DNA of 56,420 nucleotides from JAVZLQ01 sp049972525 (GTDB taxonomy: Archaea; Thermoproteota; Bathyarchaeia; Bathyarchaeales; Bathycorpusculaceae): contig JBMFKI010000007.1 of NCBI GenBank assembly GCA_049972525.1, positions 1 to 56,420 on the forward strand, given 5' to 3'. The position numbers were made by a program, and so were the translations under genes. The notes under the pieces are model-generated. The model was given only the letters and a program-made list of their open reading frames with translations, had not been told where the DNA came from and did no database searches. Below, piece after piece: positions 50,206 to 56,420 of the stretch; the first letter of the stretch is position 1, and each line of letters begins with the position of its first letter.

Positions 50206-51614
50206 GCTGAACCTTCAACTTCCACCTTTTGCAGTTTAAGGGTTAACTCTTTTATCAGCTTCCTTAGTTTCGGGCTTAACTCAACTGGGTATGTTGGCGC
50301 ACCTTTAAGTTTCTTGTACTTTTCCGGAAGCCCAGAAAGGTTTTCAAAAGCTCTCTCCCGAATTTTGTCAAGTGGTGGTAAATCGTAGACTATTTCGCCC
50401 TTTTCCATAACTTTGACGAGTAAGGGCTCTCCTTCAACCTTCTCATCATGTAACGCGATAACGTCTTTTTTGAACTTGCCGTCTTCGCCTTTCACTCTGA
50501 AAACTTGTTTTTTCCCTGGAAGAGTAAGCTTACCTTTGCTCAACTTCATCGCTGGAACTATTCTGCCACTCTTGTCCACATGTTCGCAGAGCTTGTAAAT
50601 TACGTCGACATATGGTCTATCCTCCGACGTGCTCATTCTTGTGCCAACACCGAACGCATCAATTTTTGCTCCTTTTTGCAAAAGCTCTTCAACTTTATAC
50701 TCGTCCAGATCGCCGCTGGCAAAAATTTTAACATAACCCAAACCATTCTCGTCTAACAGCGCCCTAACCTTCTTACTTATCTCAACCAAGTCTCCACTAT
50801 CGATCCTCACGCTGTTAAGCCTGAAACCCTGCTTCTCCATCTCCTTTGCAACAACTGCAGCCTTTTCCGCACCTTTAATGTCATCAAAGGTGTCTATGAG
50901 GAAAGTTGATGTTCTGGGGAAGGTCTTTGCAAATGCACGGAAAGCTTCAATTTCACGGTCAAAAAATAGTATGAAAGAGTGCGCCATAGTCCCAAAAACT
51001 GGTATGCCATAACGCAAGCCTGCAAGCACGTTTGATGTTCCGCTGCATCCAGCTATGTAGCTGCACCTCGCCGCCTTCATCCCAGCGTCCACGCCGTGAG
51101 TTCTCCTAAGACCAAACTCAATTACTGGTCTGCCTCCAGCCGCACATACAACCCTTGAAGCTTTAGTTGCAAGCGTCGTTTGCAAATTAACAGTGTTTAA
51201 AAGGAAAGATTCTACGATTTGAGCCTCAATTATTGGGGCGGTTACTCTAATCAACGGTTCATTTGGGAACACTATTGTTCCCTCTGGAACCGCCCAAACT
51301 TCACCGCTGAACCTAAAATTTTTTAGGTATTCAAGAAAATCTTTTTTGAATCCTTGCCTTTCCAAATATTCTAAATGTTCACTTGTGAAACGCATCTTTT
51401 TAAGATAAATTAGGGCTTGCTCCAAGCCTGAGAAAACAAGGTAGGACCTGTTAGGAGGTAGTCTCCTTATAAACAAGTCGAACGTGGCAAGCTCGTCTCT
51501 TTTGTTGTCAAAGTAGCTTGCGCACATCGTCAACTCATATAAATCTGTCAGCATGCTCATGTCAGACTCATTTACAAAGTCCAACTCGTGTTTTGCCGTT
51601 TCCCGCGCCTCCAA
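50202..51614 (-). CDS. pncB: Nicotinate phosphoribosyltransferase
   Basis: A 470-residue NAPRTase, making nicotinate mononucleotide from nicotinate and PRPP for NAD salvage. Typical stretches: MLTDLYELTMCASYF at the start, EFGLRRTHGVDAGMKAARCS (phosphate-binding), GTMAHSFILFF (catalytic His region), LNSVRIDSGDL and DAFGVGTRMSTSEDRPYVDV. Start is TTG 51614; a TATA-like TTATAAAT lies only about 18 bp before it, so an inner start such as ATG at residue 19 (MSMLTDLYEL) is possible. It stands beside the saccharopine-dehydrogenase-like gene. Confidence 0.95.
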   Translation of the reverse strand: MEARETAKHELDFVNESDMSMLTDLYELTMCASYFDNKRDELATFDLFIRRLPPNRSYLVFSGLEQALIYLKKMRFTSEHLEYLERQGFKKDFLEYLKNFRFSGEVWAVPEGTIVFPNEPLIRVTAPIIEAQIVESFLLNTVNLQTTLATKASRVVCAAGGRPVIEFGLRRTHGVDAGMKAARCSYIAGCSGTSNVLAGLRYGIPVFGTMAHSFILFFDREIEAFRAFAKTFPRTSTFLIDTFDDIKGAEKAAVVAKEMEKQGFRLNSVRIDSGDLVEISKKVRALLDENGLGYVKIFASGDLDEYKVEELLQKGAKIDAFGVGTRMSTSEDRPYVDVIYKLCEHVDKSGRIVPAMKLSKGKLTLPGKKQVFRVKGEDGKFKKDVIALHDEKVEGEPLLVKVMEKGEIVYDLPPLDKIRERAFENLSGLPEKYKKLKGAPTYPVELSPKLRKLIKELTLKLQKVEVEGSA

Positions 51615-51652
51615 CGTTGTACGCCATTTATAAGCAATTCGCAGTGGAGACT

Positions 51653-52828
51653 TTAAACTGTTACCTCTTCCTCGATGATCTTTATCCCACGCTTCTCCAA
51701 CTCTCTTAGGAAACTAGTGAAAAACGTGGCGCCCATGCCCAGCTTTTCTGGAGGGACAACACCCTTCGCCTTTACCGCCCCTTTAAGTAGCATCTGCGCA
51801 ACAATTGACGCAGGATAGGCTGTGGTTCTAGCCATTGCTGTTGTGCCGCTTTTTACATCGTAAAAATCGAGCAGACGATAAACATGCTGAATCTTCTTTT
51901 CTGCCCTTAAGCCTAAAACTTCAACTTTCAATGCCACGACATCCTTAACATTTGGCTTCCAAAGTTTTTTCAAGAAAAGCCTAGCTGTAAAGCGTTTTGG
52001 TGATATTTTAACGCCATCAACATCAACTTCCTCGTCTTCAAAAAAGCCTAAAGCCTTAAGCAATTCAATCTTTTTTGCGTGTCCTTTATACCTAAGAGTC
52101 TTCTCCCACATTTCATCGACGCCACTAAACGTTTTAAGCAGACTTCTTAAACCATCAGTGTAAAATGCTTCAAGCTTACCAACGCCAGGAAAATTCACTT
52201 CCTCGATTCCGCTTAAGGCTTCAACTTCAACAGTTTTTCCCTTAATAACTATTCTGGCTTTCCTCGTGTACTCGTCGATTAGGCTTTCAGGAGACCATGT
52301 AATAATATAATCTATTGGCGGTATCGGCTTTTCTGGAAGACCACCAACCATTATGTGAATCTTTTGAACATTGTCAAGTTTTTTGGCGGCATACCCAACG
52401 ATTATGTTACTTATGCCAGGGGCTAGCCCACAATCAGGAACAATAGTTACATCAGCTTTAACAGCTTCTTCATTCAGCCTCAAAGGATCTTGGGAAGTGT
52501 AGGAAACGTCCACAAGGTCTTTCTCTGCTTTGATGCATGCTTCAATTAGGCTATAGCCAAGGTTTCCCGGCAAAAAGCCTAATATTAAGTCAAATTTTCC
52601 AAGTGCATTAACCAGCTCATTTCTCTTTGACGCATCTAATCGAATCCAAGAAACGTTGCTTCTGCCTATTTTCTCGGCAACTTTTTTAGCTTTTGCTTCA
52701 TCCTTGTCGGCTAAAACAACTTCGGCGGAGAACGCACTTTTGGCAAGATCCTCTGCTGCTGCGGCGCCGATGTTTCCGCAGCCTAAAATCAACACGTCCA
52801 TAAGGCTCTTATTAATTGGCACTTTCAT
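51653..52828 (-). CDS. Saccharopine dehydrogenase-like reductase
   Basis: A 391-residue NAD(P)-dependent enzyme of the LYS9/saccharopine reductase family. The Rossmann motif is LILGCGNIGAAAAEDL. DVSYTSQDPLRLNEEAVKAD, VPDCGLAPGISNIIVGYAAK and the EALSGIEEVNFPGVGKLEAF core are shared with lysine-forming saccharopine reductases and related carboxynorspermidine or lysine dehydrogenases. ATG at residue 10 (MDVLILGCG) is an alternative start. Substrate is not certain. It is 38 bp upstream of pncB on the same strand. Confidence 0.88.
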   Translation of the reverse strand: MKVPINKSLMDVLILGCGNIGAAAAEDLAKSAFSAEVVLADKDEAKAKKVAEKIGRSNVSWIRLDASKRNELVNALGKFDLILGFLPGNLGYSLIEACIKAEKDLVDVSYTSQDPLRLNEEAVKADVTIVPDCGLAPGISNIIVGYAAKKLDNVQKIHIMVGGLPEKPIPPIDYIITWSPESLIDEYTRKARIVIKGKTVEVEALSGIEEVNFPGVGKLEAFYTDGLRSLLKTFSGVDEMWEKTLRYKGHAKKIELLKALGFFEDEEVDVDGVKISPKRFTARLFLKKLWKPNVKDVVALKVEVLGLRAEKKIQHVYRLLDFYDVKSGTTAMARTTAYPASIVAQMLLKGAVKAKGVVPPEKLGMGATFFTSFLRELEKRGIKIIEEEVTV

Positions 52829-52889
52829 TAAAGCTTTTCAGAGTTGAGCGGCAAGTTTAACGTTATTATGGATTGCTGATTTGAAAATC

Positions 52890-52897
52890 TTATATAC
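52890..52897 (+). promoter_or_regulatory. TATA box of aIF1
   Basis: TTATATAC centred about 32 bp before ATG 52926; transcription would begin a few nucleotides before the start codon, giving a nearly leaderless mRNA. This favours 52926 over the ATG at 52881. Confidence 0.5.
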
Positions 52898-52925
52898 TGC
52901 CATGTTAATTGTAAGTTTGAGTGTC

Positions 52926-53237
52926 ATGGCTGAAATCTGTCCAACATGCGGGCTTCCCAAAGATTTGTGTGTTTGCGGCGAGATAGAGAAGGAGCAACAG
53001 CGAATTCGCATAAGACTTGAAACAAGAAAGTTTGGCAAACCAACAACAATAGTTGATGGTATAAACGACGATAAAAACACAAGACTAGCAGATATAGCCC
53101 AAAAACTGAAAAGCTTCTGTGCATGCGGTGGAACAGCGAAAAACGGTCAAATAATACTTCAGGGAGACCACCGCGAAAAGGTCCGCCAATACCTTATAAA
53201 ATTAGGATATCCGGAAGAAAACATAGAGGTTCAGTAG
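52926..53237 (+). CDS. Translation initiation factor aIF1 (SUI1)
   Basis: A 103-residue archaeal IF1/eIF1 homologue which promotes accurate start-codon selection. It has an N-terminal zinc knuckle (CPTCGLPKDLCVCG) and the SUI1 fold: GKPTTIVDGINDD, FCACGGTAKNGQIILQGDHR, VRQYLIKLGYPEENI. The frame opens at 52881, but family proteins begin at MAEICPTCG and a TATA box overlaps the upstream part. A small zinc-ribbon gene follows after 29 bp. Confidence 0.95.
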   Translation: MAEICPTCGLPKDLCVCGEIEKEQQRIRIRLETRKFGKPTTIVDGINDDKNTRLADIAQKLKSFCACGGTAKNGQIILQGDHREKVRQYLIKLGYPEENIEVQ

Positions 53238-53266
53238 CCAGACCCATCAGAAGGTGCAAGCCCAAA

Positions 53267-53467
53267 ATGAAAATGATACAAAACTTTAAAGAAGTATTTA
53301 GGGCGCTGAAACGTAAGGGTCCGTCAAAAATTTTCTGCCCAAGATGTGGAAGCCCAAATATTCACTTATCAAGCAGCCTTGATTACTGGCTAACGCCTAA
53401 AAAATATGTTTGCGAAAACTGCGGATACACTGGACCAATTGTTATGGAGCTGGAAAAAGAGGAATAA
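53267..53467 (+). CDS. Small zinc-ribbon protein
   Basis: A 66-residue protein. FCPRCGSPNIHLSSS and YVCENCGYTGPIVMELEKEE form a zinc ribbon, with a basic helix before it (FKEVFRALKRKGPSK). The frame is open to 53123 but that part only shadows aIF1; ATG 53267 follows AAGGTG. Conserved archaeal small ribbons of this kind sit beside translation or transcription genes; the role is unknown. It is convergent with TFB, 9 bp away. Confidence 0.82.
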   Translation: MKMIQNFKEVFRALKRKGPSKIFCPRCGSPNIHLSSSLDYWLTPKKYVCENCGYTGPIVMELEKEE

Positions 53468-53476
53468 AGACCCATT

Positions 53477-54424
53477 TCAGTCTGGAAGCTCAAGGTTCAA
53501 CTGTTTCTTCAACGTCTTATAGCGATTTCTAACGGTTACTTCTGTAACTCCAGCAGCCTCAGCAATATCCTTCTGCGTCTTCTTCTCATTGTTCTGCAAA
53601 CAAGCAATGTAAAGCGCGGCAGCAGCTAAACCCATAGGATCTTTACCAGCAGCAGCACGCTTTTCCCTAGCATCTCTAAGGATCTGTATAGCGATTCCCT
53701 GAGTCTTGCCGGAAATTCCAGTTCTCTCAGCAATCTTTGAAATATACGTTAATGGATCAGCGATGGGCATCTGAACTGAGAGTTCCCTAAGCAAAAGGCG
53801 ATAACAACGTGCAACGTCCTTTTTATCAACTAGGCTGGCTTCAGCTATTTCGCGCAGCGTTCTTGGAGTCCCGCTTCCACGGCACGCAGCATAAAGTGCT
53901 GCAGCAGCAATAGCGGCAATGGACCTTCCACGCACTAATCCCTTGTCTAGGGCTTTGCGGTAAATAACTGCCGCCTTCTCCTTAATTGGCGGTGGAATGT
54001 ACACTTTATCTGACAAACGGTCAAGTTCAGCCATTGCTTGGGCAAGATTCCTGTCTATTGAAGAGTGAACCCGCGAGCGAATCTGCCACTTTCTTAAACG
54101 CCACATTTGTAAGCGCGTTGAAAGTGGAAGTTTCCTTCCAAAAGCGTCTCTGTCAACTTGGCTTATGGCTGTTGACAATCCCTTATCGTGAACGGAGTAT
54201 GATGTTGGTACTCCAACGCGGCTTCTTGAAGCTTTCTCCTCCTGCGTAAACGCTCGCCACTCAGGTCCCTTGTCCATCATCTGCTCATATAAGACAAGAC
54301 CGCAGTCGCCGCATACTGTTTCGCCAGTATCATAATCATGAATGAGGTTTACACTACCGCATTCTGGACACTTGTCTATTAACCTCTGACGAGACCCACT
54401 TTCTTTATTGCTCAACTTTTTCAC
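53477..54424 (-). CDS. tfb: Transcription initiation factor TFB
   Basis: A 315-residue TFIIB homologue. N-terminal zinc ribbon CPECGSVNLIHDYDTGETVC then GDCG; the B-reader/linker region GPEWRAFTQEEKASRSRVGV; and two cyclin-like repeats (AMAELDRLSDKVYIPPPIKE; ISKIAERTGISGKTQGIAIQ) ending with a helix-turn-helix QKDIAEAAGVTEVTVRNRYK. It binds the BRE/TBP complex and recruits RNA polymerase. Start GTG 54424, or TTG 54415 following AGGTGA. Full length. Confidence 0.98.
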   Translation of the reverse strand: MKKLSNKESGSRQRLIDKCPECGSVNLIHDYDTGETVCGDCGLVLYEQMMDKGPEWRAFTQEEKASRSRVGVPTSYSVHDKGLSTAISQVDRDAFGRKLPLSTRLQMWRLRKWQIRSRVHSSIDRNLAQAMAELDRLSDKVYIPPPIKEKAAVIYRKALDKGLVRGRSIAAIAAAALYAACRGSGTPRTLREIAEASLVDKKDVARCYRLLLRELSVQMPIADPLTYISKIAERTGISGKTQGIAIQILRDAREKRAAAGKDPMGLAAAALYIACLQNNEKKTQKDIAEAAGVTEVTVRNRYKTLKKQLNLELPD

Positions 54425-54613
54425 CTACTATATAGTTTTCGAGAACCGTTACCTTCCCGCATTCCTCATCTTTTAATCGGAAGAAAGAGCGCATCCGGCC
54501 CCGGTGAGCCTAATTAGATGAAATGTTTTAATATATAAGCTTTACGGTTTTATTGAAAGTATCACTCCCACAAATCCTGAATAATGAAAAGCAATAATAA
54601 TTTGTGAGGAAAA

Positions 54614-55735
54614 TTGTCAACCATGATAAGGCTTCCGGAAAAAATTCGAAGAACACTCGAGAAAATAGTTTCGGAAATGCGCACAACAGAAAACATTTAT
54701 GGTGTAGGACTTTTCGGAAGTTGGAGTAGAAATGAAGCGTCAGCATCAAGCGACATTGACCTTTTAATCCTAGAAAAAGGCAAATTCGATTACGAGTATG
54801 TGGAGAGAACAGAAGTTGTAGGCTTACTTCTAGATTTTGACCATGTGCCCAAAAAATGGATAAACGGGCCTATCCCTCCAGAATTGGACCAGAAACTGTA
54901 TGAAATGCAAATCTTATACGATAGAGACTGGTCCTTGACAAACACGAAGGTTTTGATGACTAAGGCTTACAGTTCACCAGAAAGGGTTGACATAAGAACA
55001 GAAGCTCACATAATAGAGTCAGACATATACCTAAGCCGAGCAACATCCGCCTTCTCAAGAGGAGACTATAAAAGTGCATACGTCTTTGCTACACTTGCCC
55101 TGCAGAACATATTAAAGGTCCTATTCGAGATAACCTTAGAACCATCCTCAAACAGTCGCTTTATAGAAAAGTTGGAAAAAGCAGCAACAAAGCTTGGAAT
55201 GCAAAGACTATTTAGAGAATATATCGAGGTTATTGGATTAGAAAAATGCGAAAGCACGATCGTAAGCACTAAACTTAAACTCTTTAAAAGAGTTTGGGAA
55301 GAAGCAAAAACTGATGTGGCAAACAATTATAAGGTCTTGGATGCTGCACACTTTAAGGTTAAGACCAAACTGAATTACTACCTAAGCCAAACATTTCTAC
55401 AAGGCGTAGTGTTACGTACAAACGCCATAATTGAACAAGGAAAAATATGCGAAGCCCACCACTATTTAAGAAACATCTTCTTAGACATGATTGAAAACTA
55501 CGCATGGTTTAAATCGACAACAGAAAAAACAAAGATGGACTACACAACACTCATACGCACGTTAGAACGCGTAGAATGGAAAAACCCAAAAAACTACAAC
55601 AACATTATAGACTTTCTAGATTTAAACAACAAAGACAAGAACGACGCACACAATGCAGCTGAAAAAACACGAAAAATAATGCTTGAAGTAAGAAGCGAAA
55701 GAAAAGCCCTAATCAAAAACTACTTAAAAAGCTGA
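54614..55735 (+). CDS. Nucleotidyltransferase - HEPN-like fusion
   Basis: A 373-residue protein. Residues 25-110 are a polymerase-beta-type nucleotidyltransferase: GLFGSWSRNEASASSDIDLL provides G35, S36, D47 and D49, and a third acidic residue is likely in LLLDFDHVP. The rest is helical; DIYLSRATSAFSRGDYKSAY and VFATLALQNILKVLFEI resemble the first helices of HEPN domains. MNT and HEPN usually come as two genes of a toxin-antitoxin pair; here they are one chain. The HEPN RxxxxxH ribonuclease motif is not obvious. TTG 54614 or ATG 54623 start. Divergent from TFB. Confidence 0.75.
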   Translation: MSTMIRLPEKIRRTLEKIVSEMRTTENIYGVGLFGSWSRNEASASSDIDLLILEKGKFDYEYVERTEVVGLLLDFDHVPKKWINGPIPPELDQKLYEMQILYDRDWSLTNTKVLMTKAYSSPERVDIRTEAHIIESDIYLSRATSAFSRGDYKSAYVFATLALQNILKVLFEITLEPSSNSRFIEKLEKAATKLGMQRLFREYIEVIGLEKCESTIVSTKLKLFKRVWEEAKTDVANNYKVLDAAHFKVKTKLNYYLSQTFLQGVVLRTNAIIEQGKICEAHHYLRNIFLDMIENYAWFKSTTEKTKMDYTTLIRTLERVEWKNPKNYNNIIDFLDLNNKDKNDAHNAAEKTRKIMLEVRSERKALIKNYLKS

Positions 55736-55756
55736 ATAACACTAAAATATCGCAGA

Positions 55757-55832
55757 AGCCCGGTGGTGTAGCGGACAAGCATAGCGGGCTTTGGACCCGC
55801 CGACGAGAGTTCGAATCTCTCCCGGGCTACCA
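55757..55832 (+). tRNA. tRNA-Gln (TTG), CCA encoded, no intron
   Basis: Acceptor AGCCCGG (55757-55763) pairs with CCGGGCT (55822-55828), discriminator A 55829, followed by genomic CCA (55830-55832). Anticodon arm GCGGG-CTTTGGA-CCCGC gives anticodon TTG. T-arm GAGAG-TTCGAAT-CTCTC. The only one of the four tRNA genes here without an intron. Confidence 0.95.
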
Positions 55833-55876
55833 AGAACTTTCTCTTTCGGAAAAAAGCGCACGCTACAACTGTCAAA

Positions 55877-56416
55877 TCATTTTCTTACATGTCGTTTCCG
55901 AATTCTTTTTACTGTTGAGTATATTAATACGCCGATGGCTGCTCCTGTCGAGTTGAAGAGGGTGAACATAGCAAGCAGGAAAGTGAAAAACTTCTCTTTC
56001 GTTTCAAAGAATGGCAGATCAATTTGGTAGTTCAAGGAGGCTTCTCCGAAGATTGGAGGGAAAGAGAACGAACCGTTAATTTCACAAACCTTAACGTTTG
56101 CAAAGAATATTTTGAAGGAGACTATGCCAGAGCAGCCCTTATCGCATCTAAGGTATAAATGCGGAGTGTGATACACGCTGAAGAAAAATGGGTATGAAAG
56201 CTTATTTAATGGAGGGGTTCCCTGATACTCATCATCATGATAGGTAAGGTTTGTAACGAAGGGTGTCCAAACAATCCACAATGATAAGAAGGCAAAAAAC
56301 ATTGATATCAATAATAAATATGCGACAAGGGTGATCCAAAATCTTCTACCACCACACTTTTTCCGATACCAATAAGGCAAAATGACACACGCCGTAATTA
56401 TGCACACGAAGAGCAT
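55877..56416 (-). CDS. Membrane protein with outer loop, at right edge
   Basis: A 179-residue protein, possibly longer since the frame is still open at the window end. Two N-terminal helices (MLFVCIITACVILPYW; TLVAYLLLISMFFAFLSLWI), an extracytoplasmic loop of about 90 residues with paired cysteines (LRCDKGCSG; VKVCEI) and sequons, and one C-terminal helix ending in a basic tail (VKRIRKRHVRK). No recognisable family. Convergent with tRNA-Gln. Confidence 0.6.
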   Translation of the reverse strand: MLFVCIITACVILPYWYRKKCGGRRFWITLVAYLLLISMFFAFLSLWIVWTPFVTNLTYHDDEYQGTPPLNKLSYPFFFSVYHTPHLYLRCDKGCSGIVSFKIFFANVKVCEINGSFSFPPIFGEASLNYQIDLPFFETKEKFFTFLLAMFTLFNSTGAAIGVLIYSTVKRIRKRHVRK

Positions 56417-56420
56417 GCAA

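Noticed and set aside
1..56420. CRISPR arrays, insertion sequences or prophage genes
   Set aside because: No regularly spaced direct repeats, transposases, integrases or phage structural genes could be found by eye anywhere in the window.

Overview
The window is chromosomal DNA from an archaeon. The evidence is a TFB-type transcription factor, elongation factors 1-alpha and 2, archaeal uS7/uS12, aIF1, a short XPF-type nuclease, PurP, F420 biosynthesis (cofE), archaeal TRAM proteins, TATA-box promoters and tRNA genes interrupted at the canonical 37/38 intron position. Gene content (short XPF/ERCC4 nuclease, OB-fold SSB, IorAB next to a beta-oxidation set, no methanogenesis genes) suggests a TACK-type lineage, most likely Bathyarchaeia. 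That assignment is my inference and was not tested.

Layout. 1-3030: an edge-truncated gene, a secreted low-complexity protein and a secreted zinc metalloprotease. 3124-5081: two intron-containing tRNAs (Arg, Ile), a VapBC pair, and a small protein paired with a twice-frameshifted nucleotidyltransferase. 5160-10794: a co-directional catabolic block of acyl-CoA dehydrogenase, 3-hydroxyacyl-CoA dehydrogenase, enoyl-CoA hydratase and the two indolepyruvate:ferredoxin oxidoreductase subunits. 10798-15666: XPF nuclease, EF-1alpha, a TGS GTPase, uS7 and uS12. 15803-22125: lipoate ligase, a P-type ATPase with an extra C-terminal domain, cysteinyl-tRNA synthetase and a coiled-coil protein. 22455-28165: a HAD phosphatase and a signalling cassette (two paralogous small proteins, a 1212-residue PAS/GAF histidine kinase and its response regulator).

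28214-35392: an EF-2 family protein without the diphthamide histidine, a RIO-like kinase, purine genes (PurP-like, PurC, class II PurE) and small conserved proteins. 35482-38428: tRNA-Pro with an intron, a YdjM-like membrane protein, and an island of toxin-antitoxin-like pairs and gene remnants. 38500-42334: CofE, an FrhB-like F420 iron-sulfur protein, an ECF S component, a cysteine-cluster protein, a ferritin and a standalone LigD-type 3'-phosphoesterase. 42371-43251: TRAM / OB-fold / TRAM cluster. 43387-46643: MacB-like ABC exporter with a Yip1-like membrane protein. 46676-49384: a DUF35-HMG-CoA synthase fusion beside a thiolase-fold protein whose catalytic residues are replaced. 49663-56416: membrane protein, nicotinate phosphoribosyltransferase, saccharopine-dehydrogenase-like reductase, aIF1, a zinc ribbon protein, TFB, a nucleotidyltransferase-HEPN-like fusion, tRNA-Gln and an edge membrane protein.

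The items most worth a second look are the degenerate thiolase next to the DUF35-HMGCS fusion, the EF-2 homologue with Lys at the diphthamide position, the winged-helix-like tail on the P-type ATPase, the duplicated small-protein/histidine kinase cassette, the TRAM-OB-TRAM cluster, and two genes whose strong Shine-Dalgarno sites point at ACG and CTG start codons.
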